64,000 bases of DNA from Bacteroidota bacterium (lineage in GTDB: Bacteria > Bacteroidota > Bacteroidia > Cytophagales > Cytophagaceae). Made by a program: the position numbers and the translations under genes. Location: contig JAEWYS010000006.1 in NCBI GenBank assembly GCA_023458555.1, positions 1 through 64,000 on the forward strand, written 5' to 3'. The stretch's first letter is position 1; every line of letters begins with the position of its first letter. Under the pieces are notes generated by a model. It was given only the letters and a program-made list of their open reading frames with translations. It was not told the origin of the DNA and made no database searches. Positions 33,010-42,556 of this stretch are shown piece by piece.

Positions 33010-34521
33010 ATGAAAAAACACATAGTAAGAGTCTATCCTTCCAAAGAGCAGCTGCCGCGCGAAGAGCAGCTGGCCTGGAAGCTGGCCGTTATGGTTACCG
33101 ATTATGAAGCGCCCATATCAGACGAGGTTACTGATATGGTCATCAACCGTATACTTGACAATGCTGCTGTTGCAGCTGCTTCCCTTAACCGTACACCGGT
33201 GGTCAATGCACGCGCTCAGGCCATAGCACATGCACGCGGCTCCAGAGGAGCCAATGTCTTTGGTATGCCTGCTTCTTTTCTTGTCCATGCCGAATGGGCA
33301 GCCTGGGCCAATTGTGTAGCAGTGCGTGAGCTGGACTTTCACGATACATTTCTTGCTGCAGACTACTCGCATCCGGCCGACAGCATTCCGGCCATTATAG
33401 CCGTAGCCCAGCAGGCTGGTCTGGGAGGAGCTGACGTATTACGGGGCATAGTGGCTGCTTATGAAGTTCATGTGGCTCTGGTCAAGGCCATCTGCCTTCA
33501 CAAGCACAAGATTGATCATATCGCGCACCTCTGCCCTGCTCAGGCAGCCGGTGTATGTGCGCTGCTCCGCCTCGATACCGAGACGACCTTTCAGGCCATA
33601 CAGCAGGCCCTGCACACTTCCATCAGTACCAGACAAAGCCGTAAAGGCGAAATCAGCAGCTGGAAAGCCTATGTACCCGGTCACGGCGCCAAGCTTGCCA
33701 TCGAAGCAGCAGACAGAGCGATGAGAGGAGAAAAAAGCCCGTCGCCGATCTATGAGGGAGAGGATTCTGTAATTGCCTGGATACTGGATGGTCCCGACGG
33801 CCGTTACGAAATAGAGCTGCCCGGACCGGGAGAAGCCAAAAGGGCCATTCTCGAAACCTATACCAAAGAGCATTCGGCCGAATATCAGGCGCAGGCCCTG
33901 ATTGATCTTGCCATCAAGCTTAAGCCAAAAATCAATAACACGGACGATATACAGTCTGTCGTAATCGAAACATCGCATCATACACATTATGTAATCGGCA
34001 CCGGCTCCAACGATCCTCAGAAGTTTGATCCGTATGCCACCAGAGAGACCCTTGACCACTCCATTATGTACATCTTTGCTGTTGCCCTGCAGGATGGTGT
34101 GTGGCACCATGTCAACTCCTATACTCCCCAGCGCGCGCAGAGGGAAGACACTATCCGATTGTGGAAGAAGATCTCAACGGTCGAAAAGGAAAAATGGACA
34201 GAGCTATACCATGCCGAGAATCCTGACAAAAAAGCCTTTGGCGGTAAAGTGATAATCACCATGAAAGACGGCAGCGTAATTGCGGAAGAGCTTGAACGGG
34301 CCAATGCCCATCCGGCGGGAGAAAAGCCTTTTGGCAGAGACGAATATCTCCGTAAGTTTCATACATTGACCGAAGGCACTTTGTCAGGGGCAGAACAAAA
34401 CCGTTTCATTGCCCTAGCTACCCAATTGCCTCAGCTTGACCATCAGGGGATCATGCAGCTGACTATCGAAGTAAATCAGGCAGGCCTGAAGCCGGCCGAA
34501 AAGAAAGGACTGTTTGAATGA
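33010..34521 (+). CDS. prpD: 2-methylcitrate dehydratase (MmgE/PrpD family)
   Basis: 503 residues from ATG 33010. The MmgE/PrpD fold is clear: RTPVVNARAQAIAHARGSRGANVFG near the front, the REL-DFHDTFLAADYSHPADSIPA substrate-loop segment, and SARQSRKGEISSWKAYVPGHGAKL-like middle (here ISTRQSRKGEISSWK). It dehydrates 2-methylcitrate in propionate breakdown. Overlaps prpB by four bases, with prpC after it. Confidence 0.9.
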   Translation: MKKHIVRVYPSKEQLPREEQLAWKLAVMVTDYEAPISDEVTDMVINRILDNAAVAAASLNRTPVVNARAQAIAHARGSRGANVFGMPASFLVHAEWAAWANCVAVRELDFHDTFLAADYSHPADSIPAIIAVAQQAGLGGADVLRGIVAAYEVHVALVKAICLHKHKIDHIAHLCPAQAAGVCALLRLDTETTFQAIQQALHTSISTRQSRKGEISSWKAYVPGHGAKLAIEAADRAMRGEKSPSPIYEGEDSVIAWILDGPDGRYEIELPGPGEAKRAILETYTKEHSAEYQAQALIDLAIKLKPKINNTDDIQSVVIETSHHTHYVIGTGSNDPQKFDPYATRETLDHSIMYIFAVALQDGVWHHVNSYTPQRAQREDTIRLWKKISTVEKEKWTELYHAENPDKKAFGGKVIITMKDGSVIAEELERANAHPAGEKPFGRDEYLRKFHTLTEGTLSGAEQNRFIALATQLPQLDHQGIMQLTIEVNQAGLKPAEKKGLFE

Positions 34522-35423
34522 TTATCAATCCTACCTCTCCCGAACAAAAACGCAAGCAGCTGGCAGAAGGCATACGCTCCGGCAGGCTGCTGCAATTTCC
34601 AGGCGCCTATAACCCTCTCGTGGCTATGCTGATTGAACAGAAAGGCTTTGACGGAGTATATGTATCCGGCGCTGTCATGGCCAACTCGCTCGGATTGCCC
34701 GATATTGGCATGACTACCCTGACGGAAGTAACCGGAGCAGCTTCTTCTATTGCCCGTGTCACCTCACTTCCTGTCATTATGGATATTGATACAGGTTTCG
34801 GAGAGCTCATGATGGTAGCCCGCACTATCAAAGAGCTGATATATCTGGGAATTGCCGGATGTCATCTGGAAGACCAGGTCAATCCGAAACGATGTGGTCA
34901 TCTGGACAACAAAGAACTGGTTTCCAGCACAGATATGGTAAAAAAAATCAAGGCAGCAGCCGAAGCAAAAACAGATCCGGATTTTCTGCTCATTGCCCGT
35001 ACCGATGCCAAAGGCAGCGAAGGGATGGACAAAGCCATAGACCGGGCCAAAGCATACGTGGATGCCGGAGCTGACATGATCTTTCCGGAGGCGCTGCAGG
35101 ATGAAAAGGAGTTTGAGACATTCCGCAAAGCGATCTCCGCTCCCCTGCTTGCCAATATGACGGAGTTTGGGAAAAGCAGATTACTGACCAGACAACAACT
35201 GGAAAATATCGGTTATAACCTGGTCATATACCCGGTCACAACGCAGCGCTGGGCGATGAAAGCGGTGGAAGACGGTCTGGACAGCCTCCGGGCTGCCGGC
35301 ACTCAGGCTCATACGCTGGAGCATATGCAGACACGGGCACGCCTGTACGAGGTGCTGAACTACGAGGCGTACAATCAATATGATCAGTCTCTGTATAATT
35401 TCAGGCTGGGAGATGATCAGTAA
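34518..35423 (+). CDS. prpB: Methylisocitrate lyase
   Basis: 301 residues of the isocitrate lyase/PEP mutase superfamily. Catalytic KRCGH with Cys126, VIMDIDTGFGE metal-site loop and LIARTDAKGSEG match PrpB. It splits 2-methylisocitrate into pyruvate and succinate. The start overlaps prpD (ATGA), so translation is coupled. Confidence 0.92.
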   Translation: MIINPTSPEQKRKQLAEGIRSGRLLQFPGAYNPLVAMLIEQKGFDGVYVSGAVMANSLGLPDIGMTTLTEVTGAASSIARVTSLPVIMDIDTGFGELMMVARTIKELIYLGIAGCHLEDQVNPKRCGHLDNKELVSSTDMVKKIKAAAEAKTDPDFLLIARTDAKGSEGMDKAIDRAKAYVDAGADMIFPEALQDEKEFETFRKAISAPLLANMTEFGKSRLLTRQQLENIGYNLVIYPVTTQRWAMKAVEDGLDSLRAAGTQAHTLEHMQTRARLYEVLNYEAYNQYDQSLYNFRLGDDQ

Positions 35424-35458
35424 GTATACATAATTCCAACATCTTAAAACATAAAGCT

Positions 35459-36574
35459 ATGTCTGATAAAATAAAAGTACCTAAAGGTCTGGCCGGTGTC
35501 GTGGTGGATTCTTCCTCCATTTCCAACGTCATTCCGGAAAAATGCCTGCTCTATTATCGCGGATACAGCGTGGTGGAGCTTTCAGAAAAATGTACATTTG
35601 AAGAAGTAGCTTATCTGCTGGTAATGGGTGAGCTTCCGGACCGGCAGCAGCTTGCCCGGTTCAGAGAAAAAGAGAACTCCTATCGGACCTTGTCTCCCGA
35701 GCTGCTTGAAGTCCTGCAGAATATTCCTGCCAATGCGCACCCTATGGATGTGCTCCGGACAGGGATCAGCCTGCTGGGCACGCAGGACCAGCGTACCTGG
35801 GACAATAGCGAGGAAGTAAACCAGGACAAGTTTTGCCGTATTTTTGCACAGGTTCCCATCATCATAGCGGTAGCCCTGCGCCGCAGAATGGGCAAAACCA
35901 TTATTCCCCCGGACCGGAATCTGAGCTATCTGGCCAATTTCTTCCATATGTGCTTTGGCGAGCAGCCCTCTTCTGTTGTCCTGAAAGCATTTGAAGTATC
36001 TCTGATTCTGTATGCCGAGCACAGCTTCAATGCATCGACCTTTGCAGCACGGGTAATCACTTCTACCGGCTCTGATCTGTACAGTGCCATTACCGGTGGC
36101 ATAGGTGCGCTAAAAGGTCCGCTGCACGGCGGAGCCAACGAGCAGGTCATGCATGTGCTGAAAGAGATCGGCGAGCCTGCCAATGCCGAACCCTGGCTGC
36201 GCAAAGCTCTGGAGGAAAAACGTCTGGTGATGGGGTTCGGCCATCGCGTATATCGTTTCGGAGACTCCAGAGTGCCTACCATGAAAAACTGGGAGGAAAA
36301 GCTGGCGGAAGTAACCGGGCAGCAAAAATGGATGGAAATCTCGGATATTCTGGAAAAAATCATGGTAAAGGAAAAAAGTATTCATCCCAATCTGGATTTT
36401 CCTGCCGGACCAGCGTACTATATGATGGGATTTCCTATTGATTTCTTTACTCCGATTTTTGTAATGGCACGGATCACCGGCTGGACGGCTCATGTTATTG
36501 AGCAGCAAGCTGAAAACAAGATCATTCGTCCGCTGGCCGAATACACGGGGCCTGGTGAACGCGAGATAAGTTAA
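35459..36574 (+). CDS. prpC: 2-methylcitrate synthase (citrate synthase family)
   Basis: 371 residues. Citrate synthase family motifs: GGIGALKGPLHGGANEQVM with the catalytic His, MGFGHRVYR with His/Arg, and LDFPAGPAYYMMGFP with the catalytic Asp. Neighbouring prpD and prpB make it methylcitrate synthase (propionyl-CoA plus oxaloacetate). It lies 35 bases after prpB and ends the operon, followed by a strong terminator. There is no prpF/acnD. Confidence 0.9.
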   Translation: MSDKIKVPKGLAGVVVDSSSISNVIPEKCLLYYRGYSVVELSEKCTFEEVAYLLVMGELPDRQQLARFREKENSYRTLSPELLEVLQNIPANAHPMDVLRTGISLLGTQDQRTWDNSEEVNQDKFCRIFAQVPIIIAVALRRRMGKTIIPPDRNLSYLANFFHMCFGEQPSSVVLKAFEVSLILYAEHSFNASTFAARVITSTGSDLYSAITGGIGALKGPLHGGANEQVMHVLKEIGEPANAEPWLRKALEEKRLVMGFGHRVYRFGDSRVPTMKNWEEKLAEVTGQQKWMEISDILEKIMVKEKSIHPNLDFPAGPAYYMMGFPIDFFTPIFVMARITGWTAHVIEQQAENKIIRPLAEYTGPGEREIS

Positions 36575-36587
36575 CGAAACCAGTCCC

Positions 36588-36630
36588 GCATGCGGAAAAG
36601 CAATGGTTCATTATTTTTCCGCATGCTTTT
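36588..36630 (+). terminator. prp operon terminator
   Basis: A perfect 12-bp stem GCATGCGGAAAA (36588-36599) / TTTTCCGCATGC (36615-36626), then TTTT. Fourteen bases after the prpC stop. Confidence 0.9.
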
Positions 36631-37025
36631 GGATATTTTGCCAACCCCTGCCCGGCGTTTTGCTAACCATATTTTCAATATATTTCCGAAAAAACAGATG
36701 CTATCAGCAGGCCACTACAGACCATCCGGTCAGACACACCTCCAAAGCCATTACACACGTCCGGAACTGAATCCGCCAGCGCTCCCCCTTCTTAAAAACA
36801 TACAAATAAATATTTGTAAATAAACAATTTACAAAACAACCAAAATCTGACAATTTATTTTTTGTTTACTTTCCCTTAACCCACTCGTCCCGGAAATATA
36901 AGAATACGATTCAGACAAAATCAGACAGCCCGGGCATTTTATTTCATTGATTTTGTCACTCAGCCTTCCCGTAAGGGGAATTTATATTTTAAATTAAAAT
37001 TGACACAACGCCCAATTAAACTTTA
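36631..37025. other. Intergenic region upstream of the CE15 gene
   Basis: About 395 bases, AT-rich towards the right, with no supported gene. A short open frame (36590-36823) overlaps the prpC terminator and looks spurious. The promoter of the glucuronoyl esterase gene should be here; I see no clear TAnnTTTG box. Confidence 0.4.
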
Positions 37026-39296
37026 ATGAAAACGACCCTATGCTATAGCTTATACCTGCTGGCAGGTATAATGGCACAACTGTGCATAATCAGCAGCACG
37101 GTGGCTCAGACTGCGCCTCCGCTGGTATTCGATGTAGAAAACAGAATACCCGCCAACTGCAATGCTACTTTTGCTCCGACCGGCGCCTCCAATACGTATC
37201 TGCCCGATCCTTTCAGGCTGACAAACGGAAGCAGAGCAAGCACCTTTGATGAATGGACATGCCGGAGAAACCAGATCAAGTCGAATATCGAAAACTACGA
37301 AATAGGAACCAAGCCACCCAAACCTTCCAATGTAACGGCAACCTATTCAAATGGTGTATTGACAGTCAGGGTAACAGAAAACGGTCAGACTCTGACACTG
37401 ACTTCCAATGTCACAATGCCTTCCGGATCCGGTCCTTTTCCTGTAGTAATCGGAATGAACTCCCGCACCGGAAGCCTGTCGGCAAACCTTTTTTCGGATG
37501 TCATACAAATTCCGTTCAATCACGACCAGGTCGTTTCATACGCCAACGGGTCAGGCTCTGTCAACGCCAGCGATCCTTATTTCAGGCTATATCCAAACAC
37601 CAATATCGGCAAATACAGCGCCTGGTCCTGGGGGATCAGCCGTCTGATTGACGGTATAGAAATCGTAAGGGCGCAAATGAACGCTGACCCGAAACGAATC
37701 TGTGTGACGGGATGCAGCTACGCGGGCAAAATGGCGCTTTTTGCGGGCGCTTTCGATGAAAGGGTAGCGCTTACCATCGCCCAGGAATCCGGCGGCGGCG
37801 GCATCAATTCATGGAGAACATCTCAGGCTTTTACCGCCAGAACCGGAACAAACATTGAAAAAATTGACAACACCAACTATAGCTGGTTCAAAGGAAGCAT
37901 GCGAACCCTAAATCCAAACACGCTCCCGCACGATCATCATGAACTCATTGCCATGATCGCTCCGAGAGCTTTCCTGGCGCTAGGCAACCCTGGCTTTGAA
38001 TGGCTGGGTGATGAGTCCGGCTACAAATCCTGCATGGCAGCGCTGGAAGTATGGAAGGCCATGGGCGTAGAGGATCGTTTTGGCTTTGATTTTACAGGTG
38101 GTCATAACCATTGCGCGGCTGCATCAGCGCAGAACAACTCTGTCACAGCTTTTGTCAATAAGTTTTTAAAGAACAATACAAGCTCCAATACAACGATCCG
38201 GATCAATCCCTCCCAAAACGGATTTAACCTGAATATGACTTCAGTAATAAACTGGACCACTCCGACGATCCGTTTTACACAGTCCAACCCCAACACGCCG
38301 TCGGTATCCATTACATCTCCGGCCAATGGCAGCACATTTGAGGCGGATGCCGGCATTACCTTCAGCACGCTGGTAACAGATGCCAACAACGATGTAGTAA
38401 AAGTGGAGTTTTTTTCAGGCTCCACCAAGCTGGGTGAAAGTGCTACGGCACCCTACAGCTTTACATGGACCAATGCCGGAGCCGGCACACATACCATCAC
38501 TGCCAAAGCTACCGATGCCCAGAATCTGACCGGCACCTCCGGCGAAATAACCATTACGGTCCGGGCTCCCCGCCTGCCCTTCTCTGGCACACCCCATCAG
38601 CTTCCGGGCAAAATCGAAGCAGAAGCCTATGATCTGGGCGGAGAAGGAGTCGGCTATCATGAAGCAAACAACAATGGCAATGAAGGCGACGCCAGCTTCA
38701 GAAATGACCAGGTAGATATTGAAGAGACGCAGGACGAAGGCGGCGGCTATAATGTCGGCTATATCCTGCGCGGCGAGTGGCTGTCCTATACCATAGAAGT
38801 CGACCAGTCAGGATCGTATGACCTGCACCTTCGCGTAGCGGTCAACGGAAGCAACCGAAGCATGCATATTGAAATTGACGACCGGAATATTTCAGGACCT
38901 GTCATGCTCCCCAATACAGGCGGCTGGCAAAGCTGGCAAACCGTAACAGTTAACGACCTGAATCTGACCGGGGGAAAACAGGTAATGAAGCTGGTATTTG
39001 ACTCAGATTACCTCAATGTCAACTACATGATTTTTGAAGAAACAATCATAACAGCTGCACAAAACCGTCAGGAAACAGCTCATTTCAGCTGCTATCCCAA
39101 TCCATATACCGATTATCTTACGATCACACGCGAAGGACTGTTTGACTACCAGCTGAGCGATATAAGCGGTATGGTACTGGAGTCCGGAAGCGGAGCCGAT
39201 AATCAGCGTGTAGGACGCAATCTGCCCGGCGGCATCTATCTCCTGACGGTAACCAATCATCTGGGCAGAAAAACCGAAAAAGTCGTAAAAAAATAA
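37026..39296 (+). CDS. CE15 glucuronoyl esterase with Ig-like, CBM6 and T9SS domains
   Basis: 756 residues. A signal peptide (ending TVAQ near 28) precedes a CE15 catalytic domain (about 35-385) with nucleophile Ser231 in GCSYAGKMAL, Glu254 in AQESGGGG and His360 in GGHNHC. Then come an Ig-like/PKD-type domain (about 425-515), a CBM6 module (about 530-675, GKIEAEAYDLGG to YMIFEE) and a T9SS type A sorting tail ending KVVKK. CE15 enzymes cut ester bonds between glucuronoxylan and lignin. Secretion to the surface with a carbohydrate-binding module indicates plant-biomass use. Confidence 0.9.
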   Translation: MKTTLCYSLYLLAGIMAQLCIISSTVAQTAPPLVFDVENRIPANCNATFAPTGASNTYLPDPFRLTNGSRASTFDEWTCRRNQIKSNIENYEIGTKPPKPSNVTATYSNGVLTVRVTENGQTLTLTSNVTMPSGSGPFPVVIGMNSRTGSLSANLFSDVIQIPFNHDQVVSYANGSGSVNASDPYFRLYPNTNIGKYSAWSWGISRLIDGIEIVRAQMNADPKRICVTGCSYAGKMALFAGAFDERVALTIAQESGGGGINSWRTSQAFTARTGTNIEKIDNTNYSWFKGSMRTLNPNTLPHDHHELIAMIAPRAFLALGNPGFEWLGDESGYKSCMAALEVWKAMGVEDRFGFDFTGGHNHCAAASAQNNSVTAFVNKFLKNNTSSNTTIRINPSQNGFNLNMTSVINWTTPTIRFTQSNPNTPSVSITSPANGSTFEADAGITFSTLVTDANNDVVKVEFFSGSTKLGESATAPYSFTWTNAGAGTHTITAKATDAQNLTGTSGEITITVRAPRLPFSGTPHQLPGKIEAEAYDLGGEGVGYHEANNNGNEGDASFRNDQVDIEETQDEGGGYNVGYILRGEWLSYTIEVDQSGSYDLHLRVAVNGSNRSMHIEIDDRNISGPVMLPNTGGWQSWQTVTVNDLNLTGGKQVMKLVFDSDYLNVNYMIFEETIITAAQNRQETAHFSCYPNPYTDYLTITREGLFDYQLSDISGMVLESGSGADNQRVGRNLPGGIYLLTVTNHLGRKTEKVVKK

Positions 39297-39336
39297 TGCC
39301 TCTGCTATAATATACTTCTGATTTTTTCATATCCGG

Positions 39337-39372
39337 ACAGGCTCCTCCTGCAATGATCGGAGGAGCCTGTTT
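39337..39372 (+). terminator. Hairpin terminator after the CE15 gene
   Basis: A perfect 12-bp GC-rich stem ACAGGCTCCTCC (39337-39348) / GGAGGAGCCTGT (39359-39370) with a ten-base loop, followed by a short T stretch. Confidence 0.7.
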
Positions 39373-39677
39373 AGCTGTATCACTCCGCCGGCTTTACTCC
39401 TGCCTGAAAGCAGCTCCGGCTCCTTCAATAATACATCCCTATCCGTTGAAAATGTCCGGTAAATGTCCTGACAAACCGGATATATCAAAAATTTCATAGC
39501 AGGCTTTTGATTCCATAGTGCCTGGCTATTCTTATGGAAGCACGCAGCCCTTAGGGCCTGCTTCCTTCCCTGTATCTTCTCTGAGCAGGCAAGAACCGGA
39601 TAAACAGCCGGATAAAATCAGTGCCTGGCAAACCTATAGTCCGGATACCGGTATTATATCAGAAACCTCGCATAATC
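39373..39677. other. Intergenic region upstream of the DUF3175 gene
   Basis: About 305 bases without a supported gene. A nested palindrome lies around 39534-39571, with GGAAGC paired to GCTTCC and an inner GCCCTTAGGGC, which could form a stable hairpin. Confidence 0.4.
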
Positions 39678-39977
39678 ATGGCCAAAAACAGCAAAAAATC
39701 TTCCTCCAAATGGTCTTCCGGAGTTACCCGGAAAAGTGATGCGCTGGATCTGGAGAAAGGGATTTTTACATCACGGGACCCTAAAAAAATCGCACGTTCG
39801 CTCAAAAAGTCAGCGGAAGAGAGCACCCGCAGAAAATCATCCCCTTTTCGTTCTGCCATGTCCATGCTTACATTTTATATCAACAGAGCAGGCAAGAATC
39901 TTGACAAGGAGCAGAAAGACGTGCTGGAGGAATCAAAAACGGAGCTTCGCAGAGCGTTTGGAAAAGCCGGTAAATAA
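39678..39977 (+). CDS. DUF3175 family protein
   Basis: 99 residues from ATG 39678. KWSSGVTRKSDALDLEKGIF, DPKKIARSLKKSAE and SAMSMLTFYINRAGKNL are the conserved blocks of DUF3175, a small, very basic family (about one third Lys, Arg and Ser). The basic character suggests DNA or RNA contact; function unknown. Confidence 0.8.
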   Translation: MAKNSKKSSSKWSSGVTRKSDALDLEKGIFTSRDPKKIARSLKKSAEESTRRKSSPFRSAMSMLTFYINRAGKNLDKEQKDVLEESKTELRRAFGKAGK

Positions 39978-40148
39978 AACAGGACACACCTGAGCCGGCC
40001 TGCCCTGCAAAAGTAAGCTAAAAACGAATTGAGCGCTGCCCGGATAAGACAAACGATACAGGCAAAAACAAGCATGCTCAGCTATCCGGGAGACCCGATT
40101 TTGCCGGGAGCGGTACTCCTTCCCGACATCCGGCAAACGGCAATTGTT

Positions 40149-41003
40149 TTATTTCTTCTGAATCCTGTATGCCACCACTTTATTGCCAAAGAATGTAGGC
40201 ACTACCCAAAAATCTCCTTTTTCGATATAGGTCAGGTCGGCGGCATTTATTTTTGAGGATCTGGTATCAAGCACTTTCCAGTTTTCACCTTTGGCATTCA
40301 GGTAGTATACCTCTCCTTCCCAGCTGGAGGCCAGATAGGTTCCCCGTGCGTCGGTAGCAATTCCATCCACCCTGGGGATTTCTTTTGTCCACAATGTTGC
40401 CTTTTTGCTTTTCGGATCGACGGTATAGATTTTTCCCTGATTCATATTGGCCAGCAGAATCCTGTCCTTTTCCGCCAGGAGTCCGTTGGGCATATCCAGA
40501 GCGGCTCCTTCCAGCCATACCTCTATCTTGCCATTTTTGAGCCGGTATATCTTGTTGTCAAAGCTATCGCTTACATAGACGGTTCCGTCTTTGTCCACTG
40601 TTACATCGTTAAAGAATCTGGCCCCTGCCGGCGCATATTTTTTTACAACGGCAGCGCTGGCAAGATCTATTTCCACCAGCTCTGAGAGGTCACCCACATA
40701 AAGCCTGCCGCCGTATATGGCCATCCCTTTGGGATCATTGAGCCCGGTAATCCAGTGCAGATTTTCAATCTCGCCGCTCAGCTTCAGCAGGGAAATAAAA
40801 CCGTCACCATCCGGGGCGTCGTCATGAATCGCGTTCATGTTGGTGACCAGCAGCAAATCATTCTGAGGGTTGTATACTACCGATTCCGGAATTCTCAGAA
40901 CCGTATCCGATTCCCATATGCGGACAAGAGATACCGGAGCCTGCGCAAGGAGTGTGTAAAACGAGGCATGCAGCAATGCCATTAAAAACAGTCTTTTTTT
41001 CAT
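40149..41003 (-). CDS. Secreted SMP-30/NHL-type beta-propeller protein
   Basis: 284 residues with a signal peptide (LMALLHASFYTLLAQ). Repeated strands such as VLRIPESVVYNPQNDLLLVTN, GRLYVGDLSELVEIDL, VYVSDSFDNKIYRL and ILLANMNQGKIYTVD indicate a six-bladed propeller of the SMP-30/gluconolactonase or NHL type. Likely periplasmic. Substrate unknown. A 65-base piece of this gene recurs at 41581-41644. Confidence 0.75.
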   Translation of the reverse strand: MKKRLFLMALLHASFYTLLAQAPVSLVRIWESDTVLRIPESVVYNPQNDLLLVTNMNAIHDDAPDGDGFISLLKLSGEIENLHWITGLNDPKGMAIYGGRLYVGDLSELVEIDLASAAVVKKYAPAGARFFNDVTVDKDGTVYVSDSFDNKIYRLKNGKIEVWLEGAALDMPNGLLAEKDRILLANMNQGKIYTVDPKSKKATLWTKEIPRVDGIATDARGTYLASSWEGEVYYLNAKGENWKVLDTRSSKINAADLTYIEKGDFWVVPTFFGNKVVAYRIQKK

Positions 41004-41138
41004 AATTTGGGTTTAATTGGGTTAAAGTCAGTCAAACCTACCTATTTTTTGGCAAAATCAAGCAGACGGCTGCCGGGTTTGTTCATCACCCCTGCTCTTC
41101 GGAATGCATCCGCTATACCCCGTGAAAGCGCCCGGACC

Positions 41139-41357
41139 CTAATAGCAGTACCCACAGGCTTTTTTCATTCCATACTGTTCGACTGCTTCTTTTTTGCTCA
41201 CCCTGATCACTTCCCTGCTGCACCGCTTTAACCCTCTGCAGTATTCTTTATGATACGCGTATGCAGAATTTCCTGTACAGATTAGCACGGTTTCCTCTTT
41301 ACTGACCGGAAACTCAAAAGCGAAGGCTATTAACCATATTAGTAATACATTTCTCAT
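41139..41357 (-). CDS. Small secreted cysteine-rich protein, copy 1
   Basis: 72 residues from ATG 41357. After a short signal-type N-terminus (LLIWLIAFAFEF) come SAYAYHKEYCRGLKRC, REVIRVSKKEAVEQYG and an ACGYCY C-terminus. The five or so cysteines could make disulfides or bind metal. The same layout occurs at 58106 (intact) and 57544 (decayed). Function unknown; many Bacteroidota encode such short proteins. Confidence 0.65.
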   Translation of the reverse strand: MRNVLLIWLIAFAFEFPVSKEETVLICTGNSAYAYHKEYCRGLKRCSREVIRVSKKEAVEQYGMKKACGYCY

Positions 41358-41417
41358 ACGTTGTGCAACTATCAGCAAAATATATCGATACGCCAATTCT
41401 CTTCCTGGTGTTCCCAA

Positions 41418-41673
41418 CCCTTAAAAGATCCCCTTATAGCAACCATGTAATTACTTGGCATTATAGTAGTTATAAATAAAAACCGGAAAAACCAGCTTCT
41501 TTGTAGCTGACTTTCCCGGTTTTCTATGACGAATTGAAAAATCCTGCGATATGGGCTCCGGATTACAGATCCGGAACAGCGGGGATTTCTTTTGTCCGCA
41601 ATGCTGCCTTTTGCTTTCCGGATCGACGGTACAGATTTTTCCCTTTCCCCATATTCTGACAAGGTTCTAGTAC
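41418..41673. repeat. Intergenic region with SMP-30 gene fragment and hairpin repeats
   Basis: Bases 41581-41644 match 40374-40438 inside the SMP-30 gene with four substitutions and one single-base gap. Just left of it, CCGGAT (41558-41563) and ATCCGG (41569-41574) form a hairpin that resembles one at 58415-58466. A terminator-like imperfect hairpin is at about 41480-41522. Confidence 0.7.
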
Positions 41674-42474
41674 TTATCGGAGTGTACCTTTCCGCTCATA
41701 CTCTTTTAGCGCCTCAAGATACAGTTTTGTAAACGCCTCATTCGAATAAGGATTCTGACTGGTTATCAGCATCCGGTCCCGCAGGGCAAAATTGGCCTTC
41801 GGCTTACCCTTCCGGTAGATCAGTCCGAGCTTTTTGAGCTGCCTGCCGATCTTTCTGTTGGCTGGCTTCCCCTTCATAACAAAGGTTTCGATAAAGCATT
41901 CTTCCAGTCCTGTTACCGAGTTGACCGTATAGCCGATAAAGGGATTCTCTTCCCGCGGAATGGCAAGAATCAGCGCCGGCGCATGACAAACCAGCCCGAT
42001 GGGCTTACCCTGCTCCGAAAACTCTTTCAATATCCCGGACACCTTCCGGTCGTAAAACAGATCCGACATCAGTCCCTGTCCGCCCGGAATGATCAAGCCG
42101 GTATAGCTGCCGGCATTTTCAAGGGCATATTCGAGTGTATAGGGCTTAGTAAACCGCTCATCTTCCCTGACAAAATCCCGGGCTTCCGGCAAAAGCGCGC
42201 TCCTTTCACCCCAATAGCTTTCCTTGAGGCTTTCTCTGTCAATAGAGGATTTTATGCCATCCGGTGTTGCAAAATCAATCGCATAGCCAAGCTCTGCAAT
42301 AGCCTTATAGGCCAGGTAAAACTCGCTCAGAAAGACCCCGGTTTCCTTATAGGTTTTACCTTTTTTAAGCGGCAGCTCACTGGCCGCGCTCATCACAAAG
42401 AGCACCTTTTTTTGTGCGCTGGCGGTCACTGAGACAAAAATGATGCTCAGTATCAGATAAAATTTCTTTGTCAT
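41674..42474 (-). CDS. Secreted DJ-1/PfpI-family protein
   Basis: 266 residues with an N-terminal signal peptide (LSIIFVSVTASAQ). The type 1 glutamine-amidotransferase-like fold of the DJ-1/PfpI/Hsp31 group: KVLFVMSAASE start, YTGLIIPGGQGLMSDL, then the nucleophile elbow GLVCHAPALIL with Cys163. Roles in this family include glyoxalase, deglycase or protease-like activity; periplasmic placement is unusual. Confidence 0.8.
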   Translation of the reverse strand: MTKKFYLILSIIFVSVTASAQKKVLFVMSAASELPLKKGKTYKETGVFLSEFYLAYKAIAELGYAIDFATPDGIKSSIDRESLKESYWGERSALLPEARDFVREDERFTKPYTLEYALENAGSYTGLIIPGGQGLMSDLFYDRKVSGILKEFSEQGKPIGLVCHAPALILAIPREENPFIGYTVNSVTGLEECFIETFVMKGKPANRKIGRQLKKLGLIYRKGKPKANFALRDRMLITSQNPYSNEAFTKLYLEALKEYERKGTLR

Positions 42475-42556
42475 GCTTTTCTTGTTTTAGAGTCAGACAG
42501 CAAAGAAACATCAAGGCAGCCAGCCCTGCATTAACCTATGTTTATGGATTCAGCTT

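Noticed and set aside
33439..34110. 223-codon minus frame inside prpD
   Set aside because: PrpD motifs occupy the + strand throughout.
36590..36823. 77-codon + strand frame after prpC
   Set aside because: It starts within the prpC terminator stem, has no ribosome site or recognisable composition, and ends in AT-rich intergenic sequence.
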